Below are positions 33,706 to 42,644 of a DNA stretch of 64,000 nucleotides, one piece after another (the stretch's first letter is position 1; every line of letters starts with the position of its first letter). Location of the stretch: assembly GCF_000285275.1 (NCBI RefSeq), contig NZ_CADO01000067.1, positions 1-64,000 of the forward strand. Reading direction: 5' to 3'. Under the pieces are notes generated by a model. The model had not been told where the DNA came from. It did not search any database and saw only the letters and a list, made by a program, of their open reading frames with translations. Origin of the DNA: Acetobacter pasteurianus subsp. pasteurianus LMG 1262 = NBRC 106471. GTDB taxonomy: Bacteria; Pseudomonadota; Alphaproteobacteria; Acetobacterales; Acetobacteraceae. A program made the position numbers and the translations under genes.

Positions 33706-33731
33706 GGGGAGGGTAGCCCTCCCCCTAGGGG
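33706..33731. other. Candidate cos region
   Basis: GGGGAGGG, TAG, CCCTCCCC (33706-33724) followed by the palindrome CCCCTAGGGG (33722-33731), in the 146-bp gap just upstream of the small terminase gene, where lambda-type phages have cos. The strong symmetry could also be a transcription terminator. Cleavage positions cannot be deduced. Confidence 0.4.
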
Positions 33732-33831
33732 TCTTGGGTCCTTCCTGGCCCCCTTGAAACGCGGGGATTGCGCCAGCCCGTTTGTTCCCTAGATATGGCA
33801 ATTTTTTTAGGTTGCAGTTGCAGGTGAGATA

Positions 33832-34356
33832 GTGACGACGATCAGCCAGAGCGAGGCGGCGCGCCGCGCTGGCATCAGCCGTCCCGCTATCAAAAAAAAC
33901 ATTGATGCCGGCAAGATCAAATCAGACGGCGGTCGCGTAATCCTGGCTTCTTTTGAGGAATGGATGACCACCCGCTCAGGGGTGCAACCAGACCTGCAAC
34001 CGGATGCAACCAAGGTTGCAGAAGGAGAAACTGCTGATCTGTTGGCGAAGGGGCTTATGCCCACGGCAACTGCGTTTCAGGTTGAGCAGAATTACAAGGC
34101 CCTCCAACGCAAGCTGGAATACGATCAGAAGTCCGGACGCGTTGTAGATGCTGATCTGATTGCCAAAGCCGTGGGGGCCAAGTTCGCCACAGTGAGAACA
34201 AAGCTTCTGGCCATCCCAGCAGAGCAGGCACCCACACTGGCACGGTGCAAAACACCAAGGGAACTGCGTGACCGTCTGGAGAAACTGATATTTCGTGCCC
34301 TAGAGGAACTGACGCTGGATGCAGATCCCACCGACGGATTATCCAGAGGGGTATAA
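33832..34356 (+). CDS. Terminase small subunit (Nu1-like)
   Basis: 174 residues with a GTG start at 33832. Winged helix at 5-55 (TISQSEAARRAGISRPAIKK, NIDAGKIKSDGGRVILASF), then a helical part (QVEQNYKALQRKLEYDQKSG) as in Nu1. It recognises cos and loads the large subunit. Overlaps the GpA gene by 38 bp. Confidence 0.85.
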   Translation: MTTISQSEAARRAGISRPAIKKNIDAGKIKSDGGRVILASFEEWMTTRSGVQPDLQPDATKVAEGETADLLAKGLMPTATAFQVEQNYKALQRKLEYDQKSGRVVDADLIAKAVGAKFATVRTKLLAIPAEQAPTLARCKTPRELRDRLEKLIFRALEELTLDADPTDGLSRGV

Positions 34357-36337
34357 ATTTTTCCTCAAGCTCCTAGACCGAGCACAGCTTGAGAACCTGA
34401 AACCCCCGCCACGGCTGACGTTAAGCCAGTGGTCAGCTGAATATGCAGTGCTTTCTCGGGAGACAAGCGCACAGACTGGACGGTTTGAAGCCTACGCCTA
34501 CCAGCCCGGAATCATGGATGCGATTACGGATGACACCGTAGAGAAAGTGTCTGTGATGAAGTCAGCGCGTGTTGGATACACAAAGATTGTGGATAACGCA
34601 GTAGGGTATTTTCTGCAGCAGGATCCATGCCCCATTCTGGTTGTGCAGCCCCGCGAAACTGATGCTGAGGATTACAGTAAAACGGAAATAGCCCCCATGC
34701 TCAGGGATACCCCTGTGCTGGCTGCCATTGCTCCGGATACCAAGGCCAAAAGTGGCGAGAACACTTTGCTGTCCAAGACAATGCGGAATGGTTCATCTCT
34801 CAAGCTGGTAGGGGCCAACTCTCCGGGTGGTTTCCGCCGTATCACCGTGCGTATCGTTATTTTTGATGAGGTAGATGGTTATCCGGTAGGTGGTGCGGGA
34901 TCTGAGGGTGATCAGATATCTCTTGGTTCCAAGCGTTCAGAGACATTCTGGAACCGCAAGATCATCGCAGGATCCACACCCACGGTTGCAGGCCTGAGCC
35001 GAATAGAAAAACTCTATGAGGAAGGAGACTGCCGCCAGTTTCATGTTCCATGCCCGCATTGTGGGGACATGCAGGTGCTGGAATGGGGTGAAAAGGAAAC
35101 CCCATATGGCATAAAATGGGACTGTGACGAGAACGGAAAGCCGCTACCGGAAACGGCCTATTACGTGTGCCGGCATAACGGCTGCATCATCACAGAAGCC
35201 GAAAAAGCCGACATGGTGGCAAAAGGGGAGTGGATAGCTTCCAAGCCCTTCAAGGGGCATGCCTCTTTCCATATCTGGACAGGCTATTCCCTTTCTCCAA
35301 ATGCCACATGGGCGAAGCTGGTGGAAGAATGGCTGGATGTTTATCGGGATCCAATCCGGCGCCAGACATTCATCAACACAACCCTTGGCCTTCCTTACGA
35401 GGATAAAGGGGACGGTGCTCTTAATGAGCTGTCGCTGGCTGCACGCGTAGAGGTATGGGAAGGCGAAGTGCCTTTCGGTGTCGTGGTGCTGACAGCCGGG
35501 GCGGATACGCAGGATGACCGTATTGAAATAGAGGTTGTCGGCTGGGGCCGTAATGAGGAACGCTGGTCCATCGCTGTTATTGTGGTGGATGGTGATCCTG
35601 AAATGCCCGAAACATGGGCACGCGTGGACGATGTGCTGAAGCGCACATGGTACCGTGCAGATGGCCGACCATTCACCATTATGGCGGCGTGTATCGATTC
35701 AGGCGGCCATCACACCCAGAGGGTGTATGAATTCTGCCGCGCTCGGCTGGGCCGTCGCATTTGGGCGATCAAGGGTGAGTCTGCGCGTGGGGGTGCCAGA
35801 TCTCCAGTCTGGCCAACCAAACGGCCCAGCGCACGTAACAAGGCAAGCTTTCGTCCCGTCATCATTGGGGTGAACGCGGCCAAGGACGTCATCAGGGCGC
35901 GTCTGCATCTGCCGCAACCAGAACCGGGTCATCCAGCACCAGGGTATATGCACTTCCCAGCAGACCGGGATGTAAACTATTTCGCACAGATGGTGTCCGA
36001 AAGGTCTGTGCGCAAAAGCATCAACGGCACAATCGTGCGTGTTTGGGAGCTTTTGCCAGGGCGACGGAATGAAGCGCTGGATATCGCTGTCTACAGCTAC
36101 GCAGCCCTCTGCGGTCTGATTTACATGGGCCTGAAGCTGAACAAACGGGCTGATGCCTTGGAAGCCGAAACAACAGAACATCCACCCGCACCAGAGCCAG
36201 TGCAGGAAGAGATGGATCCTTTCGCGGAAGAACCTGTGAAAATGGCAATCACTGATATGCCGGCACAGGGAAAAACTGCAGAACCGAAGAAGAAAATGAC
36301 CCGCATGGAACGGCTTGCTGCCAAACTTGCAGGGTAG
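34319..36337 (+). CDS. Terminase large subunit (GpA-like)
   Basis: 672 residues. ATPase: MKSARVGYTKIVDNAVGYF near 88 in the Walker A position and VIFDEVDGYP as Walker B. A zinc-binding stretch HVPCPHCGDMQVL ... YVCRHNGCII follows, then the nuclease domain (TAGADTQDDRIEIEVVGWG with acidic metal ligands, AACIDSGGHHTQRVYEF). It packages and cuts DNA at cos. The C-terminal 70 residues are charged and Pro/Glu-rich. Confidence 0.96.
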   Translation: MQIPPTDYPEGYKFFLKLLDRAQLENLKPPPRLTLSQWSAEYAVLSRETSAQTGRFEAYAYQPGIMDAITDDTVEKVSVMKSARVGYTKIVDNAVGYFLQQDPCPILVVQPRETDAEDYSKTEIAPMLRDTPVLAAIAPDTKAKSGENTLLSKTMRNGSSLKLVGANSPGGFRRITVRIVIFDEVDGYPVGGAGSEGDQISLGSKRSETFWNRKIIAGSTPTVAGLSRIEKLYEEGDCRQFHVPCPHCGDMQVLEWGEKETPYGIKWDCDENGKPLPETAYYVCRHNGCIITEAEKADMVAKGEWIASKPFKGHASFHIWTGYSLSPNATWAKLVEEWLDVYRDPIRRQTFINTTLGLPYEDKGDGALNELSLAARVEVWEGEVPFGVVVLTAGADTQDDRIEIEVVGWGRNEERWSIAVIVVDGDPEMPETWARVDDVLKRTWYRADGRPFTIMAACIDSGGHHTQRVYEFCRARLGRRIWAIKGESARGGARSPVWPTKRPSARNKASFRPVIIGVNAAKDVIRARLHLPQPEPGHPAPGYMHFPADRDVNYFAQMVSERSVRKSINGTIVRVWELLPGRRNEALDIAVYSYAALCGLIYMGLKLNKRADALEAETTEHPPAPEPVQEEMDPFAEEPVKMAITDMPAQGKTAEPKKKMTRMERLAAKLAG

Positions 36338-36348
36338 GGGATAACAGA

Positions 36349-36651
36349 ATGTGTGGTTATGGCCCATTTGGGTATCGTTTACCGCAGGCTCATTTTGAGC
36401 CAGCCAGCAGCCTCTTGGCAGGCCTGAGCAAGGCGCAGCTGCAACAAGCGCTAACCAACTGCCAGATGGCTCTGATTGCCCTGCAGGGTGGTCAGCGTGT
36501 GGCTTCTGTCAGCTACTCTCAGGGCGATGGCAGCCGTGCTGTCACATACAGTCAGGCGAATGTCGGAGATCTATCTGCGATGATCAAAACATTGCAACGG
36601 CAGCTTGGTATGCCAGGCACACGCAGGCGTGCGCTTAGGCCGGTGTTCTAA
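36349..36651 (+). CDS. Head-tail joining protein (gpW-like)
   Basis: 100 residues. AGLSKAQLQQALTNCQMALI, ALQGGQRVASVSYSQGDGSR and AVTYSQANVGDLSAMIKTLQ match the gpW fold (helical with beta hairpin), which joins tails to filled heads. The N-terminal 25 residues extend beyond lambda gpW. TAATG overlap with the portal gene. Confidence 0.85.
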   Translation: MCGYGPFGYRLPQAHFEPASSLLAGLSKAQLQQALTNCQMALIALQGGQRVASVSYSQGDGSRAVTYSQANVGDLSAMIKTLQRQLGMPGTRRRALRPVF

Positions 36652-38300
36652 TGGGGCTGCGCGATACATTCGCGCGCTTGTTCAGTAACGATGCAGGAAA
36701 AAAGGGCCCACCCTCTCGCAGGGGGTTTAGTGCTCTTACAGGTTGGCCAGGTCTGCCGTATGACGCGGCAGACATTTATGGGCAACGTATGCAGGGGTGG
36801 AATCCTCCCCTGTTTTCTGCCGATACTGAGCGTAGCCCGTGGCGTAACCGGATTGTCAGCCGTGTGCGCGATCTGGTGCGCAATGATGGCTGGGCTTCCG
36901 GGGCAGTCACGCGTGTTCTGGATAATGCTGTGGGCGTCACGTTACGTCCGATCAGCAAACCAGATTATCGCTTTCTTGCCCATATCACCGGCAACTCGGC
37001 GTTTGATGCCACATGGGCGCATGAGTTTGCGCGTGCTGTAGATAGCAACTGGCGCTCATGGGCAAATGATCCATTGCGGTTCAATGATGCCGAACGGATG
37101 CTGACGTTCTCTCAGCAAATGCATTTGGCATTTCGCCATCTCATCGTGGACGGGGATGCATTGGCCCATATCCCGTGGCTGGAGGAGAATATCGGTCTGG
37201 GGCGCGCCAGATATGGCACAGCAGTGCAGATCATTGATCCAGATAGGCTCAGCAACCCGCAGAACCAGTTTGATCTCAAAAACATGCGCAATGGGGTTGA
37301 GATCAACGATGCAGGCGTTCCTATCGCCTATCACATCCGGAACGCCCATGAGTGTGACTGGTATAGCGCATCAGAGGCGGTAACCTGGTCTCGTATCCCG
37401 CGGGAAACATCGTGGGGACGCCCGCAGGTTGTGCATTTCTTTGAACATCATCGTGGTGGCCAGCATACGGGCGGAACAGGAATGCTCACGCCTGTCCTGC
37501 AACGCCTGAAAATGCTGATCAAATATGATGGCGCTGAAATGGACTCTGCCATCCTAAATGCCATTTTCGCGGCGTATATTGAAAGCCCATATGATCAGGG
37601 GATGACTGCCGAGGCATTGGAAGGCGGGGATGAAACACTAGGTGCATATCAGGAAATGCGTGGGGTGTTTCATAAGCAGCATAATATTTCCATGCAGGGA
37701 TCACGTTTGCCAATCCTGTTCCCTGGCGAAAAGATCAACACAGTCACCGCGGCCCGTCCCGCCAGCAACTTCAGGGAGTTTGAAAGAGCAACCCTGAACA
37801 ACATTGCCAGTGGTGCTGGCCTTGCACCCATGCAGCTCAGTAACGACTGGTCCGATGTCAATTATTCATCGGCTCGTGGTGCGCTGCTGGAGGCATGGAA
37901 AACCATGAAGCGGCGGCGCGAAGAATTCTCCATAGGGTTTGCTTCTCCCGTGCGTCTGGCATGGCTGGAAGAGTCCATGGAGGCCGATAACCTGCCGTTG
38001 CCTGCAGGCGCTCCCAGCTTCCTAGAGGCGCGGCATGCTTATGCACGGTGCCGATGGCTTGGTCCTGGTCGCGGCTGGATTGATCCAGTTGCCGAACGCC
38101 AAGGGGCCATTCTTGGCATGGATGGTGCACTGTCCACTTTGGAAGATGAATGCGCTGAAAATGAAGGGCGCGATTGGGAAGAGAATGTTGCCCAGCGTGC
38201 AATCGAAATGCAGGCATTCAAAGACCGTGGCTTGCCATTGCCTGAATGGAGCGGCGGAGATCCAGCAGACAAAGCAGATAAGAAACCGGACGCAGAATGA
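36651..38300 (+). CDS. Portal protein (lambda gpB-like)
   Basis: 549 residues. Motifs of the lambda-type portal: NDGWASGAVTRVLDNAVGVT, IQIIDPDRLSNPQNQ-like region, VVHFFEHHRGGQHTGGTGML and ATLNNIASGAGLAPMQLSND. Forms the dodecameric DNA entry ring. Overlaps the protease gene by 4 bp. Confidence 0.95.
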   Translation: MGLRDTFARLFSNDAGKKGPPSRRGFSALTGWPGLPYDAADIYGQRMQGWNPPLFSADTERSPWRNRIVSRVRDLVRNDGWASGAVTRVLDNAVGVTLRPISKPDYRFLAHITGNSAFDATWAHEFARAVDSNWRSWANDPLRFNDAERMLTFSQQMHLAFRHLIVDGDALAHIPWLEENIGLGRARYGTAVQIIDPDRLSNPQNQFDLKNMRNGVEINDAGVPIAYHIRNAHECDWYSASEAVTWSRIPRETSWGRPQVVHFFEHHRGGQHTGGTGMLTPVLQRLKMLIKYDGAEMDSAILNAIFAAYIESPYDQGMTAEALEGGDETLGAYQEMRGVFHKQHNISMQGSRLPILFPGEKINTVTAARPASNFREFERATLNNIASGAGLAPMQLSNDWSDVNYSSARGALLEAWKTMKRRREEFSIGFASPVRLAWLEESMEADNLPLPAGAPSFLEARHAYARCRWLGPGRGWIDPVAERQGAILGMDGALSTLEDECAENEGRDWEENVAQRAIEMQAFKDRGLPLPEWSGGDPADKADKKPDAE

Positions 38301-39127
38301 AACAATACGCGCATACACAGGCGCTGATCGGGGCACCACTGGCGCTTTCCAGCCGCAAGTTGGATATTGTCCGGGGTCTTTTGGCCAGCGGTGCTGATGA
38401 TAAAGCACTGTTCGGTCCTGTTGATGATGAAGCCCGCTATGCAGCCCAAAGCATCACAGAGAATGTTTCGGGCATTGCTGTCATATCCATCAAGGGCATT
38501 TTGCTACCAGGCAGCAGCAATGGCTGGTGGTGGGGTGGTGCAACTTTCTACGATGACATCAGCAACGCCATCAATTTGGCTGCGCAGGATGAAACCGTTC
38601 GCGGCATTATCCTGCATGTGAACAGCCCAGGCGGTGCTGTTGCCGGCTGCTTTGATACGGGAGACCGTATTTATGCAGCGCGGGAAAGCAAACCCGTAAT
38701 TGCAATTGTAGATGAACAGGCCTGTTCTGCCGCATATGCCTTGGCTTGTTCTGCAGAAACAATTGTCCTGCCACGCACGGGTGAGGTGGGGTCAATCGGT
38801 GTGGTTTATCTCCATGCCGATATCACGAAATTTCTGGATGAAACGGGCATCAAGGTTACGACATTTCAGACCGGGGCACGCAAAACGGATACATATCCAA
38901 CCACGCCCATGTCCGAAGATGCCCAGAAAATCATCCAGAGCGACATTGAGAGCATGGGCAAGCTGTTTTTTGAAACAGTGGCACGAAACCGTGGGTTGTC
39001 TGCACAAGATGTGCAGGACATGGAAGCCGCCGTTTTTTATGGGCAGGATGCCGTATCTGCAGGTTTGGCAGATGCTGTCATGTCACGCGATAGCGCCTTT
39101 TTGGATTTTATGGCGCATCTGAAGTAA
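38297..39127 (+). CDS. Capsid maturation protease (S49/gpC-like)
   Basis: 276 residues of the ClpP/SppA fold. GIILHVNSPGGAVAGCFDTG, DEQACSAAYALACSAE (Ser nucleophile in the A-x-S-A-A context) and TFQTGARKTDTYPT (catalytic Lys) are intact. It cleaves scaffold during prohead maturation. Unlike lambda gpC, the scaffold portion is encoded as a separate gene downstream. Confidence 0.93.
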   Translation: MKQYAHTQALIGAPLALSSRKLDIVRGLLASGADDKALFGPVDDEARYAAQSITENVSGIAVISIKGILLPGSSNGWWWGGATFYDDISNAINLAAQDETVRGIILHVNSPGGAVAGCFDTGDRIYAARESKPVIAIVDEQACSAAYALACSAETIVLPRTGEVGSIGVVYLHADITKFLDETGIKVTTFQTGARKTDTYPTTPMSEDAQKIIQSDIESMGKLFFETVARNRGLSAQDVQDMEAAVFYGQDAVSAGLADAVMSRDSAFLDFMAHLK

Positions 39128-39153
39128 ATTTTCCATATCGGAGAAAATAGAGC

Positions 39154-39753
39154 ATGGCAAAACCAGCACTGATGAGCAGCTCTGCTATCAGTCCATTTGC
39201 GCATCTGGCTTCCCATGGAGCCGGTGCAAGTGCTGCCGGCGGGAGCGCAACCCCTGCAGCTGATGCCGATCCAGAAAACAAGGATCCTGATAGCGAAGGC
39301 GATCAGGAAGGTGAGGGCGGCAAAAAGGGCAAAAAATCCAAACGTGCCGAAGATACAGACAATGAAGATCCAGACGGCACCGATGATGACGATGAGGATG
39401 ACGAAAAGGACCCGAAGGCCCGCGCCATTCGCATGCGCGAACGTGGCCGGTGCTCTGCCATTTTCCGTTCTGCCGCTGCCGGCCGCAATCCTGCTGCCGC
39501 TGCTGAAATTGCATTTGGCACCAGCATGACGCGTACGGCGGCAGTCAACCTGTTGCGCACAGTTGCCCCGGCAGCATCTGCACAGCAGGAACCTGCACCC
39601 GCCGCAGATCAGGCAGGCTACGCTGCACTGCGCACGCGCATGCAGAACGAAGGACATGCCCCCGTAGCCCCGCAGGGTAGCAGCCAGCAAGATGAACGCC
39701 CTGGAGCCCGCATGGTCCGCTTGAACCATGCCCGTATGGGAGGTAGCCGATGA
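39154..39753 (+). CDS. Scaffold-like protein
   Basis: 199 residues, highly acidic and Asp/Glu-rich in the first half, then RERGRCSAIFRSAAAGRNPA with AEIAFGTSMTRTAAVNLLRT, which matches the C-terminal scaffold region of lambda-type gpC/Nu3 proteins. It lies between the protease and the decoration protein genes, overlapping the latter by 4 bp. Confidence 0.75.
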   Translation: MAKPALMSSSAISPFAHLASHGAGASAAGGSATPAADADPENKDPDSEGDQEGEGGKKGKKSKRAEDTDNEDPDGTDDDDEDDEKDPKARAIRMRERGRCSAIFRSAAAGRNPAAAAEIAFGTSMTRTAAVNLLRTVAPAASAQQEPAPAADQAGYAALRTRMQNEGHAPVAPQGSSQQDERPGARMVRLNHARMGGSR

Positions 39754-40139
39754 GCTATGGTTTTTACCCCAGCGCACAGCAGGTTGCGTTTGTTCCGGAT
39801 CAGCTCATTGCCGGCAACCTCAAGCTGGTCACGGAGACAGTCACCTTTGCCAAAGGCAACACGCTCCAGCGGGGTCAGGTTGTCGGGCAGGTAACTGCTA
39901 CCGGGAAATATATCCCATGCGTCAAAACGGCTACAGACGGGTCTCAGACCCCATGCGGTATTGTGGTTGATGAGGTAGATGCCTCTGCGGCTGATGCCAC
40001 AGGTGCCATCTATGAGATGGGCGAGTTCAACTCGAATTACATGATCTTTGATGCAAGCTGGACGGTGGATACCCTGAAACCGGCTCTGCGTCAGTTCTCC
40101 ATCTTTGTGAAGACCGGAGAGTCCAACGCTATCGTGTGA
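39750..40139 (+). CDS. Head decoration protein (gpD-like)
   Basis: 129 residues. LVTETVTFAKGNTLQRGQVV, GQVTATGKYIPC, and CGIVVDEVDASAADATG fit the beta-rich trimeric decoration protein that stabilises the expanded head. Position next to the major capsid gene agrees. Confidence 0.88.
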   Translation: MSYGFYPSAQQVAFVPDQLIAGNLKLVTETVTFAKGNTLQRGQVVGQVTATGKYIPCVKTATDGSQTPCGIVVDEVDASAADATGAIYEMGEFNSNYMIFDASWTVDTLKPALRQFSIFVKTGESNAIV

Positions 40140-40173
40140 TAGCGTTTTTCCAATAGTTTCAGGAAAATACTGA

Positions 40174-41283
40174 ATGTCCGGAACAACCGGCGCAGCAGGG
40201 GTGCAGCAGGCACTTCTGCCGCTTCTCAGTGCATATAGCGTAGCTGAGCTCGTTTATTTTGTCCAAAATGCCAAAACGGCACAGACCTTCCTGCTGGACA
40301 ATTTCTTTCCCAATATCGTGGAATCTGATGCGCCAGAAGTGGCGATTGATGTCGATGTTGGTAAGCGGCGTATGTCGCCTTTCTGCTCCCCCTTGTTCGA
40401 GGGGAAAATGGTGGAAAGTCGCCGGTGGCAGACCAACCTGTTCAAGCCTGCTTACGTTAAAGACTGGCGTAATCCAGATCTGTTGAAACCCGTGCGCCGG
40501 AACATTGGCGAACGGTTGATGGGTGGAATGACCCCGGCACAACGTCTGGAAGCCAATCTCGCGTATGAGATGACAGACCAGATTGATATGATCAATCGTC
40601 GCCTGGAATGGATGGCAGCGTCTGCTCTGGTGTACGGGACAGTCACCGTTAAAGGCGAAGGTTACCCGGCAACAGTCGTTGATTTCCAACGTGATCCAGC
40701 CCTTACCATTGCGCTTACAGGTGCTGCCCAGTGGGGACAGAGTGGTGTTTATCCTTCGGACTACATCACAGTCTGGGCAGCCTTGGTCTTACAGAAATCT
40801 GGTATTGCACCGCGAGACATCGTGTTTACAAATTCCACATGGAATGCGTTCAAAAGCGATATCAAGGTTCTGAATGCCATTATCTGGCCTGGTAAGGTGG
40901 GTGGCTCCGATGTTGATCTCGGTGGCCGCGTTGATAAGGGCGCCATCTTTATGGGGAAATGGGGCCAGTTTAATCTTTGGCTGTATAACGACTGGTATGT
41001 TGATCCAGATACAGATGAAGAAGAACCCATGATCCCGGATGGGACGGTTATTCTGACAGGCCCTGGTCTGGAAGGTACCCGTGGTTTCGGTCTTATTCTC
41101 GACCCTGCTTTTGCCTATGGTGCGCTCGCTTACGCACCAAAGATTTGGTACAAAGAAAACCCTGCAACCATCAATCTGATGATGCAGTCTGCTCCAATCG
41201 TCATTCCTTCTCGTGTGAACTGCTCATTGTCGGCAACCGTCATGGAAGCAGGTGCTGCAGTGTCTGGACCGACAGGAACCTGA
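40174..41283 (+). CDS. Major capsid protein (gpE-like)
   Basis: 369 residues, HK97 fold, lambda gpE type: FLLDNFFPNIVESDAPEVAI, FEGKMVESRRWQTNLFKPAY, MTPAQRLEANLAYEMTDQID and the E-loop region. Full length, without frameshift. Assembles the icosahedral shell. Confidence 0.95.
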   Translation: MSGTTGAAGVQQALLPLLSAYSVAELVYFVQNAKTAQTFLLDNFFPNIVESDAPEVAIDVDVGKRRMSPFCSPLFEGKMVESRRWQTNLFKPAYVKDWRNPDLLKPVRRNIGERLMGGMTPAQRLEANLAYEMTDQIDMINRRLEWMAASALVYGTVTVKGEGYPATVVDFQRDPALTIALTGAAQWGQSGVYPSDYITVWAALVLQKSGIAPRDIVFTNSTWNAFKSDIKVLNAIIWPGKVGGSDVDLGGRVDKGAIFMGKWGQFNLWLYNDWYVDPDTDEEEPMIPDGTVILTGPGLEGTRGFGLILDPAFAYGALAYAPKIWYKENPATINLMMQSAPIVIPSRVNCSLSATVMEAGAAVSGPTGT

Positions 41284-41286
41284 TAA

Positions 41287-41568
41287 ATGACAGAACAAAA
41301 CACAACGCCTGATGCACCCAAGAAGAGTGTGCAGAAGGGCGACACAGTTGATGTCGTCACGCTCATTCCTGTTTATCCGCAGGTTGGGCGCCGTCCTTGG
41401 CCTGTAGGTACCAAGATGGCTATCCCCAAATATCGTGCAGATCTGTGGGTAGCGCGCAAGATTGCCCGTGTGGCCCGTGATGGTGAGCAGCCTGCTCCAA
41501 ATACATTGCAGGCAGCATCCATGCCGCCGGCGCCGGACATGAAAGCGCCACCGGCTACACAGGGCTGA
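41287..41568 (+). CDS. Small structural-region protein
   Basis: 93 residues with a Pro/Ala-rich C-terminus; RRPWPVGTKMAIPKYRADLW is the only ordered-looking stretch. In the place of the lambda FI gene, which aids packaging, but there is no sequence evidence for that role. Confidence 0.6.
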   Translation: MTEQNTTPDAPKKSVQKGDTVDVVTLIPVYPQVGRRPWPVGTKMAIPKYRADLWVARKIARVARDGEQPAPNTLQAASMPPAPDMKAPPATQG

Positions 41569-41569
41569 T

Positions 41570-41971
41570 ATGGTCGGCCCAGTAGATTGGGATCAATTGG
41601 TTCTGGCCCCATGCCAGAATGTGTTTGGGGAGGAAGTCCAATGGATTTCCTCTCTTAATCCAGATCCTGTTCTCGTCACCGGCATTTTCGATAATGGCTA
41701 CAAAGCCATGCCACTCGAAATTGTGGACGGCCTTTCTACAACGCATGTAACTACGGCAGATGCGCGGTTAGGTGTTCAACTATCGCAGTTTGTATCAGCA
41801 CCACAGCAGGGTGATCTTTTCGTCATACGCGGAAAACAATACCGTGTGCGTGAAGTCCAGCCTGATAGCCATGGCGCTGCTGACATTCTGCTGAACAAGG
41901 CGGACGGTGAAAATGCTGTATCGGGTCATGTTCCGCGACAAAATCGCGGCATTGCTCCGGAAGACTACTGA
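41570..41971 (+). CDS. Head-tail connector (gpFII-like)
   Basis: 133 residues. ISSLNPDPVLVTGIFDNGYK and QGDLFVIRGKQYRVREVQPD fit the small beta-barrel FII/head-tail joining proteins. Lies between capsid and tail genes; overlaps the next gene by 59 bp. Confidence 0.75.
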   Translation: MVGPVDWDQLVLAPCQNVFGEEVQWISSLNPDPVLVTGIFDNGYKAMPLEIVDGLSTTHVTTADARLGVQLSQFVSAPQQGDLFVIRGKQYRVREVQPDSHGAADILLNKADGENAVSGHVPRQNRGIAPEDY

Positions 41972-42431
41972 CGCCGGCCAAAGTGTTTTTACGCATCGCA
42001 CGGCACCTGTAAAACCAGAAATGCTTCCAGTTATCTTTGTTGCCATACCTTCCGAAATGGGCACGTCATTTGGGCGTGCTCAACCGGGCTTCAATAAGAT
42101 TGTAAAAGTTGAGGTTGTGGCAAAAGTTTCTGGTGGCACTCCCGAACAGGTTCGGGAGAACATGGACCAGATTGCCGAGCAGATCGAAATGTCCGTGATG
42201 TGCGATCAGGATCTGCAAAGATCTATATCGCAGGTAACAGATTTCAATCTGGAACAAGGACTTCTGGATGAAGCGGAAGATCATCTGGGTGCTGTGAAAA
42301 TCACATTCGGTCTGGAATACCAACAGGATTACCCTGTTCCCGGTGTAGATCTTCAAGAAATTACTGGCCGTGTAGGTACTGCGGATGAAGGCATGACTGC
42401 TCCCGGCCTAAGAGTTGATTTTCCTCAATAG
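41913..42431 (+). CDS. Tail terminator-like protein
   Basis: 172 residues. MLYRVMFRDKIAALLRKTTD, PVIFVAIPSEMGTSFGRAQP and VRENMDQIAEQIEMSVMCD suit a minor tail terminator (gpU/gpZ position). ATG at 41928 would shorten the overlap with the connector gene. Confidence 0.65.
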   Translation: MLYRVMFRDKIAALLRKTTDAGQSVFTHRTAPVKPEMLPVIFVAIPSEMGTSFGRAQPGFNKIVKVEVVAKVSGGTPEQVRENMDQIAEQIEMSVMCDQDLQRSISQVTDFNLEQGLLDEAEDHLGAVKITFGLEYQQDYPVPGVDLQEITGRVGTADEGMTAPGLRVDFPQ

Positions 42432-42440
42432 GAATTCTCC

Positions 42441-42644
42441 ATGTTTGTAAAACCGGCACAGGGCCGATCGGTCCGGTGGCCTGGCACAAAGCGTCTGCTG
42501 AATGCAGCAGGTGAAAATGTGCCCGACACAAGCTTCTGGCTGCGTGCGCTAGCGCGTGGCGATGTGCAGAAAGCAACCCCAACAACCAGCCAGAGCGTGC
42601 CGGCTGCAGCCCCTGCTCAGGCGCAAACAGACAAGGGGGCGTAA
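42441..42644 (+). CDS. DUF2635-like protein (Mu gp38 type)
   Basis: 67 residues: VKPAQGRSVRWPGTKRLLNA, then GENVPDTSFWLRALARGDVQ, the DUF2635 pattern. Found directly upstream of sheath genes in Mu-like tails. Function unknown. Confidence 0.85.
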   Translation: MFVKPAQGRSVRWPGTKRLLNAAGENVPDTSFWLRALARGDVQKATPTTSQSVPAAAPAQAQTDKGA

